From Sporothrix humicola (lineage: Eukaryota > Ascomycota > Sordariomycetes > Ophiostomatales > Ophiostomataceae), in assembly GCA_021396245.1 (NCBI GenBank), contig WNYE01000044.1, positions 1 through 64,000 on the forward strand: a DNA stretch of 64,000 nt. The letters are read 5' to 3'. A model generated the notes under the pieces. It was not told the origin of the DNA and did not search any database. It was given only the letters and a program-made list of their open reading frames with translations. Below are positions 32,471 to 45,889 of this stretch, one piece after another. The translations under genes were made by a program, and so were the position numbers. Each line of letters begins with the position of its first letter. Positions within the stretch are counted from its first letter, which is position 1.

Positions 32471-35271
32471 TGTTTGGATAGGTGTGGGCTTCTCTAGATC
32501 TCTGAGCCCGAGACCCCACACCGATGAGGGGGCGTTTGAGGTGTGGGCTGAAAGGGAGGGCCGGAGGTGAGGTCGTTCGTTGGCCGTGTGGTTGGTGGGA
32601 ACGCGCTCGAGCTCGAGGGTCGCTGGCCGAGTCGCGTTTGGTGTTGGCCGTTCGTCTTTCTTTTCGTGATGTTCACGATTTCTTTGGCTGTCAGGGCGCG
32701 GCAATACGTCGCCAGAAGCTAGGAACCCCTGTAGGTTGTTTTCTGGCGCGTTGATTGGCGGATGACAGACCCGCTTTGGCCATTTTGGCCCGTTTTTGGC
32801 CCATTTTAGCACCCGATGGTCCGTGGCCAGGGAGCAGGCTGGCGGGGCAGGTGCGACTCGCAATGTGTTGGCTGCTAATGCTAATGGACTACGGTTATGC
32901 TGTAGCTAACAAACGGACGCCGCCTATATTTTGGGGGTGGTTTATGGCTGAACATGGCTGAAATGCCCTGGAATAGCCTCGTATCTTGAAGCTATTTTTG
33001 GCGCTACAGCAGGGAAATGCCCGCCAGCTTAATTTTCATGCATTCCTCGTAATGGGGCTTTTCTTTCCATCTCTGCTCACAAAGGCTGTCACATAGGAAA
33101 CAATTCCCAATGCAAAATACGATGGAGAGCGGTTACGAGATGAGATCTTCTTCTTTTTGACGATCCGGAACCAGCCCTTCTGTTCCGGGTAGATTGAGTC
33201 TTTGTCGTTTCCACGCTGTGCATTCTTTCTTCAGTCTGTTGTTGATTTGACTATGTCCTTCGTCAGAGCAGCTTTTCCTTGCCCGACTGGAATCGCCATA
33301 TTCTCCGTGTATCTTCACCTTCCATCGTGTCTGCCGTCTGGTGGCTACCGCTTGTTTCACACGTCCCAGAATATGCCCAGGCCATAAACACGGTCAGTTC
33401 CCAAGGAAAGAAGGCTGTCGTGTTGGGGCTCCTCCTTCCTGCTTCCTCTTTCCTTTTTCCTGTTTCTTCCTGCTCTTTCCTTTCACAAGGTTAAGCTCAA
33501 GCTTGGCCCCCTTGCGTTGGCCTCGTTTCGTGTGCAACCTACGCCCAAGAGACAGAAGACGAAAGACGGAGCAGACGACAGACGGCGTTCTCGCTTGCTG
33601 AGCAAATTCTCTCATGAGTCTCACGCTTCTTCGCACTGTCTGGCCAGAGCCAAGAGGTTCCACAGGCTGTGTTTCTATTCTCGCCTTTCTTGCTTCGGAT
33701 AGAGTGTCATTCCTACAGACGAGCTTTCCATGACACTGGGGAATAACACGAGAACTGCCAGCAGCTGGCATGCTACTTCGTATCCCAGAGCAAGTAGTGG
33801 GACAAATGCTAATTCAACGGGCTCAATATAGCTTTACTGCCAGCCTGCGTAAAGGCTGGAACAAGATACTCGTGCTTTGCAGAGAATGGTGTAGCTGGAC
33901 GGGGCAAGAGCACATCCCTTGCGTGTACTGGGGAAAGAACTGGATCGCGACGGGTTGCTCTTTCTGTATTTGGCCAGGCCGGCCGGGACCTTTCTTACCA
34001 TGGACGGCAAGGACGGTCAGCCTCTCGATGCTTTTCAGTTTTTGTATTTTTTTTCAAGAGCTCGACAATCGACGAATGCTCCCTGCCTCTCACCGATCGG
34101 CGCATCACATCTTACGCGAGTAGGCGCGCTCTCACACGGCCTGACCACACGTTCGCTGGAAAACCTCCAGCGTGTGTTCGGAGCTGGCTGAGACATGCTC
34201 ACTTTTTGCGGGCTAGCCTTCCCTGTGCCTTTTATCTTTTCTTCTTCTTCTTTTTTCTATTCTTTTTCATTTTATTTATGTTCCGATAAACCACGCGCGA
34301 GCCCAACCGCGCCCAAGCCACGTGCAGATGAGAGCAGAGGGTGAGGTGAATCTGTACGGGCGGACGTTTGTGATAGTAGACGTCTCTGGTCGCCATACTG
34401 TTGTAGATACGACATGACGTTTACAGACTTTGCAGACTTTTTTTTTTTCGTGCTTTGGGGGCTGCAGCAAGCTGAACAGGAACAATTTTGTGGCACGGAA
34501 AGATCCATCCACGCTGTTCCTGTCACACCTTTCTGTGTCCACAGGATGACGGACACGATTTAAGGAGGAAGGAGGACTCCGGAAGAATTGATAGAGAGAG
34601 GAAGGAACAGAAAGAAGAGAAATGCAAAATACAAAAGAGGCGCCTGCAGACGGCTTGGCCAACCAGAACAGACCGGCGTCGCCTCTCAGCGTTGTCAGCA
34701 GTGAGACGAGAGAGAAAAAAAGATGAGAAACGGGAGGAGGGGAAAAGAAGAATTTGTGTAATGATAGGGCGACGGAGAGATAGCCAAGATTTAGAAAGAG
34801 AGAGGATGAGTGATAGACAACCAGCCAGCAGCCCTCTCGGAGACAGGACTGGCGTCAGAACGCGGGCTGTCCGTCGATATTGACTGTTTTGGGGAAGCAC
34901 GAACAATTGTACTCTGTATTACCCAGGTTGAGCTGGGTCTTTTTGTCTCTGCATTAGCCAAATGATGTGATAAGATTTAGCAGTGTTTACCTGTGTACAC
35001 ATTCTTTGGCTTGTCCAGTTTTGGACCTCGTATCGCACTTGATCTTTGCACAGGCACTGCCTTTTGCCTGTATTTATGTCGCTTTGGCGAGAATTTGTGC
35101 CTGCAAAATACTTGTGTCGTATATCCGTCGAATGCTGTTGGTTGCCTTCATCCATCGATGAGGATGCGAGTAAGACGAGAGAGTCGGCCCGGCAGGGAGA
35201 GAAGGGTACGCATAAGATATTGCAGAGCACACAGACTTTCTTGAGATAGAGGCCCATTCATTTTACTGCCC

Positions 35272-35288
35272 CGAAAATAATATTTTCG
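35272..35288. repeat. 17-bp perfect palindrome
   Basis: CGAAAATA and TATTTTCG are perfect arms around a single A. No gene or terminator is adjacent, so any role is unknown. Confidence 0.7.
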
Positions 35289-35630
35289 ACCCTTTGGAAG
35301 CATTCCTCATTGAGACAAGGCCAGCAAGGCCAGGCGGACGGGCAGTGTTCCCCGCGAGGCCAGACCCAGGCGACCTCGACCTTGTCGACACTGTTGTTCC
35401 CTGTCCACTCCTTAGCTCATGCTTGCACAGGGCTGGCCAGGCTGGGCCCAAGCATTAATGACTTTGGTGGAGTTTGTCGCTTCTTTCAGTGTCGTTTTTC
35501 TCCATCTCTCGCCTTGAAGGATAGACGCCTTTGAAAATTCTGAAATTGCTTCTTTGCTCTGTCTTTCAACCTCGCTTCATGTGTTTCTTTTCGTTTATTT
35601 TGCGCCTGTTATTGTTGTGATAAAATGGAG

Positions 35631-35646
35631 TACTCCGTACTCCGTA
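35631..35646. repeat. Overlapping TACTCCGTA doublet
   Basis: Two copies of the 9-mer, at 35631-35639 and 35638-35646, overlap by two bases. The preceding GGAG makes GGAGTACTCC a palindrome. Confidence 0.8.
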
Positions 35647-38600
35647 TTGTGTTTTGCTGTCATTAATTCGGGTGGAGTGTCGGGCCAAGACTTATCTTCG
35701 AGAAAAGAAGGCAAAAATGCATCATAATAAGAACGAACTGTGGCGCAATAGAAGTCGAATATTGAAAGCTCCTTGGTGTGGGACCTGGGTACGTAATTGC
35801 ATGCAATTCTCCAAATTTCGCAACAGTCACCTGTCAACAAATGTCTTCGGGCGTGCTGTAAGGCATATCGCCTGCATTGTATAACTTTATTTCTGTGCTT
35901 GTTTTGTCAGTTCGTTCACTGTCAAACTTGACCAGCTCGTAAAACCCAGCGTATGACTCCTCGAACAGATGGTCTGGCCGTTGTCATAATATGAGGGTGA
36001 CGGATTGTGAGACAATGCAAGAAACGGGTCGGGGAAGCCGTTTATGTGTCGTTTTTTGTCGTGTTCTCTGCCGTTGAAATTTCTCTCTTTGGTCTGTGAT
36101 GGTTGTCGAACTTGTCGTAGATTCAGCCCAGATCAGCCCTGAGAAGGTGACCAGCCAGAGTGCGCCAGTGCCAGCCTTGTTGTCAGCGGGAGGCTGCAGC
36201 AATACGCAGGGGACACGGAAGCAAAAAGGCTACGACTACGACGTATTACACAGTATTCAGATCGAAACAAATGTTCCGCAGTTGGTCAGGGGAAGGGGGG
36301 CCAAAATGTGCAGGAAAAGAGAAAAGAGCCTGGCCTTGCATGACGGAGAAGGCGCGAGGAAGAAGAAAATAATTATATTTAAAACAGAAGCAGAATACGC
36401 CAAAATAGGAAAGCTGCAAGGGGAAGCGAAACAGGGCAGGAGGGAGGGGCAGCGCGAGAGGCTGTGGTGCGAACACAAAAGATGCAGCACGGGCAGGTGC
36501 AGGCCGAGGTGGAAAAGGAAGGAGCGATGCGAATTCAATCGTGAACTACTCCGTACTAAAGACTGAGTAAAAATTACGAAATAACGTCCAAATGACAAAG
36601 GGCAATGGATGCATCAGGTAGTCGATAGATGAAGATGTGAAGCAATCAACTTTCTGTATGGACGGTCTTCCCATGACAGCCAAGAGTTGTCAGGTACCAG
36701 GGATGAAGAGAAATTCAAAGGGAGATAATTGAGAAGCTTTCTCAGGCCACTCTTCAGCTCCTTTCAAGCTTGTGAATTAAACTTTTCGATCAAGCAGTTG
36801 ATACACTTTCTATCTTAAATTAGGCTCGCGAAACTTTAAGTTCCGCGTCGAGAAAAGGGAGAGACATTGGGAGCTTGAGACGCTTGAGACACTTGGTGGC
36901 CGTGTCAATCTACTGCCTGCCGCGTCTGTCTCGCTTGTGATTGCCTCCCTTTCTGCATCGCTCCTCCCCTTTCTGTCAATTTCTGGGCTCTTATTCTGCT
37001 TGGGTGCTCAGCAAAGTCTTCAGACGAATCTGCACAGATCATTTTTGTTCTTTTGGCTGCTCTTCCTTCACCCGTTACCCTCTCCTCTGCATTTCGTGGA
37101 CGGAGCCCTGGAATTCGGTCCCGGAAAGCAGGTGCGGCTGTATTGGTGTATTGGTAATGTTTCAGCTGTGATCGTCTCATGCAAATCACCCTGTAGCCTT
37201 TTGCCTTTTGCCTTTTGCTGCAGTTTTGGTGCAAGGCAAGAGGCCTGGCTCCTGCCTTTTTGGTTCACCTGTCGCCTGTTGCTCCTTCCCAACTGGAAAG
37301 GACCCCAATGACGGGCGGCTGGGCCGCAATACAGAGAAGGCGCGATGCGTGAGACTTTGTTGGAAGATGCTGTATCCTGTCCACACTTTTCAATCACATC
37401 TCAGCTTGGTCACAGAACCTCTACCGACACACTATCAACGAAACCGGGATGAGCCATGGCAGCCGTGTTGGCGCCTCCCAACCCTATTACCATTCCAGGC
37501 ATGGAGCTACCTTGACGCCTATTGCCTCCTTCCTTCTTTCGCCCATCCTTCCACCTCAGTCTTCTATTTGAAAGTTTATGCTTCTACGACATACCGCCCT
37601 TGCAGCTTGTTGGGCAGGCCCTGGTTGAAACAGACTATAAGTACAAATGGCTGTGCTGGCCGGTGTTGGTTGGCCTGGCTCTGTAAAAGAACACAGGGGC
37701 ATGGCTGAATGTTTTGTTTCCGGTTTCCATCTGACGAATACCCAGCACCCAGCACCCTGTCTTGATGCAAGCCATCATCCTTCCACCTCAACCTCTTCCA
37801 GATCCGACGAGTCAGAATCCTGAAGCCCTAAAAGGGCACCAGGTAAAGCATGCCACGATAACGAGGCACAGCTTTCCTCCATAATCATCTTTTTCTTTGA
37901 TTTTGATATTGCACAGAAATGTCCTCTTCACCATTTTCTTTATTCCCTCTCTTCTCTCACACCATCTGTCCAATCCAATTCCTCTTCATGCATGTTGAAC
38001 AGGGCAATGCAACCCACTTTGCGGATTACTCCTCCTTGTGCAGTAGCCTCTCCCGTTTTCTGCGGTCTGTTCCGAAAAAATGCACACTCCCAAGAGCTCA
38101 ACGGCCAAGAAATGTCTGAAATAGACCCGACAGCACCGCCGTAGGGCGGGAGCATTGTCCCTAAACTGTCCACATTCTGCTTTGCGGGACGCTTGTCAAG
38201 CAGCATCGCAAAAAAATCGCAGAAAAAGTCTGAAGGTACGATACGACGTGTGCTTGCAAAGTGGTGTGAAGGCACTGAGCAAAAGTGGAATAACAATACA
38301 ACGCCGGTGGGAAACGGCCGAAGAGGATAAAGAGAAAAGGACCCCTGCTTGAGTATATGGCATGTCTTGCAAGTATTTTCAAGACAGAATATCTACTGTG
38401 TAAAGAAAAGACGCACGCTTTGTGTAATTGAGAACCGACGACATCTCGGGCAAGTGGCCGATGTGGGATGGCCGTTGCTGGCCATGCACAGTAACTCTGC
38501 CTCTGTTTTTGTTGGTCTTTCGTCCGTCCGTCTTCTATTGGTATCTTATTATTTTCCTTGGGTTTTCTTCTTCTTCTTCTTCTTCTCGTCCCTCCTGTCC

Positions 38601-41535
38601 CCACGCCAGCTCATCCGTATCCGCCACCCCTGCGGAACGATCGATGGGTCTTACGCACACCCAGGCCCAAAACCCCTCCAAGTTTTTCTCCAAGTCAAGA
38701 CGTCTCGGACGCCGGGCGGGAGGTCTAAGTCTAGCGAGGATGAGTCTTTTTTGACCTTTTGGCCCCCTTTCATGTCTCTTTCCTCGTTCCCATTTTATTC
38801 CCCGTTCTCTCCGGTTCCCGTCTGTTTATTGCTTAGTGTTGTTTGTTGTTTGTTGTTGTATCGTTCGGTGTATTTTTTCCCTTTTTTTTTCGTCCGTTGT
38901 CTGTTTACTGATTGCTGGGTTTGTTTATTTCAAACGGCGCACGGCGCTCGAACTAGCTCGCTTCCTTCGCTCCTGATTTCACTGTCTTTTCCAGTCTTTC
39001 TTAACCTTTTGCCTGGTTTTGTCATCAGCCCGTCGGCGGGTACTTCCTTGATGACGAACAAACCCTGCCTTTTCCCACGTGCGGGAACAAAAAGGAAAGA
39101 AAAAGTAGACGAGGTTATCAAGACAAAAAAGCCACTCAAAATTAAAGATGATCGTTCCGTGGCAGCCGTGCACAACGACCCCCAAATATCTGCCTGCATT
39201 TTTCGAGTGCTCTTGCACAACACTTCAACAGCACAGCAGCACGACAGACGAAACATTGGACAACAACTTCGTGCTCTGTTCTCTGTGCTTGTGCTCTCTG
39301 TATCGTGCTTTTTTTTCTTTTTTTTCTTTTTTTGTGTCTGTGACGCCTGTCGAGGCTGCGCTCGCAAAACGCACAAAACGCAGTATCATGTGAGTGACCT
39401 GATTGGGGACAGCACATGCTCACCTGCCTTGCCCGCGCTTTTTGACGCCTCACTTTTCTTTTTGGGCCATCGCCTGTGTTTAGTAGCAGCTTGCCTGCTT
39501 TTTTCGACTGTACTTATAATTTGCTGCGTCATATTCCACCGTGACTCTATATGATGATCCCCAATCTAGCCGGAGTATGCCGCCGCAAGGCGACGGATCC
39601 CGCGTGACTTTTCCTGTGCTATATTATTTGTCCCTTTACCTTTTCATTTGATGCCTTTATTTTGTTATATTTTATTTTGCTTCATTATATATCTTTATTT
39701 TACTTGGTTTTTTTCCCCAGCAGACGTACTTACACTGATTCGATCTAAATGCAGCCATCTCCAAAACGCCACAAAAGCTGCAAAAGGAAGAATAGAGGAA
39801 GACACAATGGGAGGGGACATCCAAGTAGTATCATTGTCAAGAAAGAAAGAGGCAGGGAGCATCTGCACGTCTGCAAATCATGGAGAATCATGCGGCTTCG
39901 GATGGCCGTGCGTGGCCATTGGCCGCTTTTGTCTTTTTCTCAACGCATCTCGACCCTTTTTCGGCTCTCTGCTTTTCCTGATTCCTCTTTTCGGCCTATT
40001 TGGCGGACATGTTCCTTCGTCGGACCTTGTATCGTTGGTCGTCTTGCCGCGATTGTCCCTCATTCTGTCGGTGACCTTCTTGGTCCCTTCCTCTCTTTCT
40101 CCTCCTCTTCGGCCTTCTGACCTTGACAGCTCATCTTCCCCAGCCCGCCCGATCCTATGCTCTCCCCTCTTTTTCCATTCGCTGTCTCTCTCTCCGGCAA
40201 GTTTCTCCTCGCCCTCGTGCGGACCGCCTTCATCATCTTTTTCTTTTCCTCATTGTTTCCCCCCTCCTCTCACCCTCTCGACCGCTTCTTCCCCTCGTTT
40301 TGACTTTTCTTCTTTCTTCTTTTTTTCTGTGATCTGCCGCTGTGCCCCCCTCTTTTGTCCTCGTTTCTTCTTTGACTTCTGGTCTTTTTCTCGACCCGAT
40401 GACGCTCTTGCCCATAGGTACCCGTATTCCTACGGATCGTTGTCCGCAGGAACAAGGCAGTGAGAGACAGATGTGCTGTGCCGTTCGCCCCATGTACCTG
40501 TCACAGGCCGAGCCTATTGGTACTTTGTCCGCCGCCTGTACTACCGCTACTTTGCAAGTACCTTATGGGACCCGTCAGGTACTCTACACGTGCTCCACCC
40601 GGCCCGCCGGCTGTCTAACGGGGGCGTGACCCCGGTCTGGACCAACCACAGAGCTCGCTTGTGCCTCATCTGCTCTTTCCTGCCCACTCTATTGTTACTA
40701 TGGGCAGGTACGTACCGTTTCCCGGCGCTTTTCAGTCTTCGACTCTTTTGGCTGTCTTGACTCTGTGCCTCTTCTCTCTGCCCACCGAATTAATTGCAGT
40801 TACGTATGGCACCTGGTCATTCTTCTATTGATACATATGCTCATACATCGTGGTATATTGCGATGCATACAGACAGTGCAGAAAAGGGCACAATCGTGGT
40901 CCTTGCTGGTCCTTTTTTCTGACCTTTTTGGCACTCTTGGTTGTCTCCAATTCCTGCTCAATTTATTAGGGTCCCTCGCCTAAGGAGCAGGAAGGTCTCG
41001 CCAGCGCCCTCCTGCCTGTTTCTAACTCAATTCTTTCTGTCCCTTCTTGCCCTTCTCTGCCTCTTTTTTACCCTTTCTTCCTTCTCTTCTCCCCTTCCCG
41101 CCATAAAATAGTTCCTCCGGCCTTTCAATAGCGCCCTGCTGCAACGCCCGCTAAGCCCTCTCCAGCCTGGGCCCTCCCCGGCAACGCACGAATGCGGTAA
41201 GTGCAACGTATTGAAGCTGCCCAAAAAGTTGCTTTTGTGCCTCCCTCCTTCCCTCCCTCCTGTCTCGCCTTGAGGGCGTACTTGACCAAGACTCTTCCTC
41301 GCCGCTTCCTTCCTCCGGCACCTTCTACAGCGAGGTGCATTTCATCGGTACTTTGAAAATATATACCGGCACCACTGGAGAAAAGGTCCCTCGTACGAGC
41401 TGGTCACAGTGGACGTGACACACCTGTGGCACACCCCCTTCCAGTAGCGCACGCAGTGCTCCCACCAACTCGACTTCTGCAGCCCACGCCAACGCACACG
41501 AGCCCGCATCCAGCAGGCCAGCGAAATAATACAGT

Positions 41536-41559
41536 ATTACTCCGTATGTATGGAGTAAT
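41536..41559. repeat. Inverted repeat containing TACTCCGTA
   Basis: ATTACTCC (41536-41543) and GGAGTAAT (41552-41559) are perfect 8-bp arms around an 8-nt spacer. Confidence 0.75.
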
Positions 41560-43148
41560 CCTGTGCAGTCAAGGCCCTCGCTCACAGTGCCTGATTCGTA
41601 GCTATTGTGCTGTTCCCCGAATGAGGCCATCAATAGGCGGACTGGTCCCTCTGTCCAGTGGCGACTGCCCAGACTGACCCCATCTCGCCCATCCCGCGCC
41701 TGCCCCTGCTCTGCGCTTCTTTCCTCTTCCCATCGTCCCTTCCCTCCACTTTCTGTACCGAGAAAGACAAAGGTGGGTCGCTCTACTTGGACTAGCGCGT
41801 CTGTCCTCGTACTATGGCCATGTACCTCGTGCGGAAGTGTGTGTGTGCTGCTACATCGTCCTGCTTTTCTGCGTGGGTGGTGTGTCTCTATTGTTGTGCC
41901 TCCCATCCTTTCCTCTCTGTCCGTCCCGGAAACTCGCTTGGGATCACTCGTGTCGTTTTTTTTGTGCTCACACGCCTGCTCTCTCTTCTCTCTATTGTTC
42001 ACTCGCCTGGATTTTGGGTAGCCTGCCTGGATCCTCCCATCGCTTGCTAATCTTGAATGTCCATGGGCTGTTTCGACATCATTCTATTCCCCCTCCACTC
42101 AGCACAATTACGTGTATTGCATCGTTCTTTCCCTGTGAACAATAATAGCAAGAAGAAGAGTTTGGGAAAGGCCTCTTTTCATTCTTCGTTCTTTCCATTT
42201 TTTGTTCTACAATTCCTAGTGCTCTTTCCATCGACCGTTGCGAAGAAAGGAGCCGGGAAAAAGGGGAAACTGCTAACCCAACGCACCAACTGCAGCTAAC
42301 GAGGGAAAGAGCGCTGCACCGACAAGCGCACCACCACCACCCCAACTCGCACCAGTACTGGCACCAACACCAGCACCAGCAACTGGCACCAAACTGGCAC
42401 CCAGAACCAGCAGGAGCCAACGTCTCACCCGGGCCCTTTCGACAATCGCTCGGCTTTCTTCATCACGACTTCCTCCGCGGCCTCTCCACCTCCTCTCTCT
42501 GTTTTCCTGCCTTTCGACTTTCTTTCTTCTCACGCCCTCTTTGCCTTTGTTTTGTCGAACCTCACCCAGGGTCGTCCCTTTCAGCGTTCTTTATACCCTC
42601 GACCTGTTTCTCCTTCGTTCGCTATTCTGGGCCCCTTCTGCGCCTAATCCGCCTCTCTCTCGCATTGTCCTCACTTCCTGCTCACTTTCTCCCTCAACTT
42701 TCGGCACAAAGTCTCTCTCGACAGACTCCTCTCCTTCTTTTTCGACAGACAATGCCATAACGACCGATTCTCCTCCTTTACTTTCCTCAATAACGGCCTC
42801 GACTTTTATTTCGCTCTTCCAATCGACACATCTTCCTTCCCGAGCCATTTTCTCGCCTTCCGACCAAGCTATCGCTTCCTCACTTTCTCCCTCCTCTTCC
42901 GCCTTCTTCTGCTGCTCCGATCTCTTCGTCTTTCTTCCTCGCCCGCTCTCCCAACACCTCCTCTTCCTGTACAACAGACCCCGGGAGCAACACAACTTCC
43001 TCTTCATCATATTCTTCGCTGCGTACATTCCCCTCATTTCGTACACCATTCACGAGAAGACGGCACGGATACACAATCACACGACTCGGACCACAACAAC
43101 AATAGATACCACGGCTTCCACCTCTCTGGTTGCTGGTCGGTAGTCGGG

Positions 43149-45889
43149 ATGGCTCTTCAGGTTCCCCGTGCCGGCCTCCAGCTGGAGGAGGACTTCACGG
43201 GCACCTATGACCATTTGCCCACACAGTCCTTCATTCTGGACTTGAGTGACGATGTCATTGACGGCATGATCGAGTCTGTGAACCAGGGCAACAGCATCCG
43301 CCTGTCCCTGGGCAACAAGCCGGTATGCCTTTTTTGCCGTGCTGGCAGTAGCTTCGTGTGGATCTCTTCCTTGAATCCCTCCTCTAACATTTGCAGACCT
43401 TCCTCTACGGAGATTCTAGTTACCACATCGAGCCCACATTCGAAGATGAAACCGACGATATCGAACTTTTCCTCGAGTCTGCCGACACCGCCGACAAGGC
43501 CGAGCGCCTCCCACAGCTGGCCATGTCTCTGTTCCGCAAACCAGAGCTCGGCAACCCATGGGCACACTACCGCAACAGCTCTTCCGAAGACGAAGACGAG
43601 GACTATTATGAGCTAGGCTCATCACCCGAGCCCGAAGACGCTGAGCAAGAGTCCTACGACGCCCTGGACTCTGACATTGCCCTGCTTCGCGATTCTCTGG
43701 CACAGAGAGAAGCGGAGAAGAACGAGAAGTCGTATGTAACTTGTGCCCTCTCTCCCAATTCGCTCGCGACCGTGGATATTCTATTGTTTTGATTTCTTCT
43801 TTTTTTGGTTTTTAAATTTCCCGCCATACACATGTTATGGTTCGCAAAACGCTCATGTGGCTAACCGTGTTGTGTTCCCCCAACCTACAGTACAAGAGTG
43901 ATCGAGGGCAACACATCCGCACTCAATGGCAAGAACGGCAAACGAACCGCCGGCTCCCTGCAGAAAGCTCTCTCTGACAGACGTTCCCCCTTCAACCGTT
44001 CCTCTCTCTCCCCGCTACCAACAAGCCCGGCTCCTAGCACTGCCGGCTCTCCCTCCCTCGTCCCCACCGATGCCGCTTCACTGCAGGCCGCCGAAAAGAC
44101 CAAGCAGGCCCGGTCACCCATCATCCACGAATTGGCCTTCAAGGAACAGCCATATGATATGCTCTGGCAGAAGTACCCGGGTTCATCTGAGGCCGACTTC
44201 AAAAACGCACTGGACAAGGTCGCTGATCTCGACGACGACACACAAAACTACATTCTCCGCAAGAAATACTGGAAGGAACTCGACGTTTGGCGGCACGATT
44301 ATGCGAGCGACGAAGAGCGGCAGCAGGCCATCGACAATGCAATTCGCATATTCGACAAGATGCGTCTGTCCACTACCGAGCCCGAATGGGAGCGTCTGCT
44401 TCCTCGCGAGGAGCGTGGCCAAGGCCGGATTCTGAGCAAGGTGCAGGTTTCTATCGCCAAGGGCCCTTCGGCACCCAAGATCCGGGTCCAGAAGGCAGAC
44501 GACTCGAGTGCCGACTCCGGACATGGCAACCACGACTCTAGTGAGAGCGGAAACAACCGCACTGACGAGGAGGGTGCCGACTCTGAGGTTACCCTTTCGC
44601 CGTCCCGCCACGCAACCGGTGCTGCAACGAAGAAGAAGATGTCGGCACGTGAGGCCCAGGAGAAGCGGCTGCTTTCGACCAACAAGAAGAAGAGCCCGCC
44701 CACGTCTGCGCCAGCAAGGTCAACATCGCCAAACACGACGACCATATCGACAAAGGTTTCGCCCGCCAAGTCCGCTGCGGCACGTGCCAAGAACAACGAG
44801 AGTCTGGGCAAGTTCAAATCAAAGGAGTTTGTATCTGAGTCGGATACATCGGACTCTGAATCGGAGTCTGCGCCCCTGTCTGCGACCGTTCACCATTCGA
44901 AGCTTGCCGGCAGCGGCAGTGCCAAGCCCTCGTCGACCGGGTCGGCAAAGTCCGCATCTGCCAAGGCCGCATCCTCAACACCGCCTGTCTCTAGAGAACG
45001 GGCGTCATCTGCAGCGGCCGCGACTGCTCCAGCGCGCAAGACGAAGCCTTCGCCTGCCAAGGAAGCTGCAACCACCAAGCTGCTCCCGCCCAAGCCTCCT
45101 CTGAAGAAGCGTGCACGCGACTATGATGATGATGATAGCAGCAGCAGCTCGAGCTCCGGCACGCCTCTCAGCAAACGCATCAAGCCCCTCAAGACCGCAA
45201 CCAAGATATCGACTGTGCGGACTGCTCGGGACATGCAGGATGCTCGTGAGGCACGCGATGCACGCGACGCACGTGAAGCTCGCGAGGCTCGTGAAGCACG
45301 TGAGGCACGCGACACTCGGGATAAGCCACGCTTGTCTGCTCAGTCTACAGCACGGGCTTCCAATGTTAGTCCCAATGGAAGCAGCAGCAGCAGCAGTGGT
45401 GGTAGCAGTGGCCACAGAGACAGAGATAGCAGAGACAGTCGGGATAGCCGGGACAGGGACAGCAGGGACAGAGACGGCAGAGACGCCAAAGCCAAGAACA
45501 CCTCGCCCGTCAAGTCATCTCCCCTTGCATCGTCGCCTCCTACGAATGCCTCTGAGCTCGATCTCTCATCCGAAGAGAGTGTGCCACCCATCGGTACCAC
45601 CAACACCTCGCGGAAGCGCAAGATGGTCGACGACCACCGCAACTCGCTGATGGCGGCCGAGGCTGCCTCTGGCAGCGGCAAGGTCAAGAAGCGGCGCAAC
45701 CTGCCCGAGGACCTGGTTGACAAAGCACGGCGGTTCAAGGTCTACTACGAGAAGTACGAGATCCTGTACAGAGACATCGCCAAGAACCCGAACCCGCCCA
45801 AGGAGCGTGTGACCGAGCTTCTGAAGATGCACACGCGTCTGCAGGAGATGAAGAGCGATATCCACAGCGAGGCGATGATTCGTGCCTAA
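43149..45889 (+). CDS. RNA polymerase II elongation factor ELL family
   Basis: Three exons, 43149-43322, 43397-43731 and 43891-45889, give 835 aa. The N-terminal 120 residues (LQLEEDFTGTYDHLP..., GNSIRLSLGNKPTFLYG) resemble the ELL dimerisation region. A winged-helix-like segment follows at about 245-335: SPIIHELAFKEQPYDMLW, a helix over 285-300 and YWKELDVWRHDYASDEERQQ. A long Ser/Lys-rich disordered part contains RE/RD dipeptide runs. The C-terminus (about 785-830; VYYEKYEILYRDIAKNPNPP, MHTRLQEMK) looks like a reduced occludin/ELL homology helix. ELL proteins suppress Pol II pausing in complexes with EAF. The ATG at 43149 follows a pyrimidine-rich leader. The assignment comes from pattern memory; the central winged helix is the strongest part. 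Confidence 0.75.
45229..45490 (+). repeat. Coding repeat of Arg-Glu/Arg-Asp units
   Basis: Inside the last ELL-like exon, a 9-bp period encodes A-R-D or A-R-E triplets (EARDARDAREAREAREARE). A Ser-rich spacer and a second block of DRDSRDSRDSRD type follow. The repeat alternates charge, is likely disordered, and is prone to length variation. Confidence 0.8.

Larger units (their letters stand above)
32471..43148. other. Large gene-poor region between PIG-P and ELL-like gene
   Basis: In 10.7 kb between divergent genes I find no frame with a recognisable domain, and no tRNA, rRNA or spliceosomal RNA signature. The + strand has repeated pyrimidine-rich blocks (about 38,500-39,560, 39,900-40,400, 41,000-41,120 and 42,400-43,140); the last is probably the leader of the ELL-like gene. 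Frames of up to 401 codons are translations of these blocks and are rejected. Small inverted repeats and the dispersed 9-mer TACTCCGTA occur here. Confidence 0.55.

Noticed and set aside
38349..39554. 401-codon open frame on the + strand
   Set aside because: It is a translation of pyrimidine tracts (Ser/Leu/Phe runs, poly-Phe) with no domain and no codon bias.
42541..43143. 200-codon frame ending six bases before the ELL-like ATG
   Set aside because: A Ser/Leu/Phe-rich translation of the pyrimidine-rich leader. It could be an uORF but has no protein-like features.
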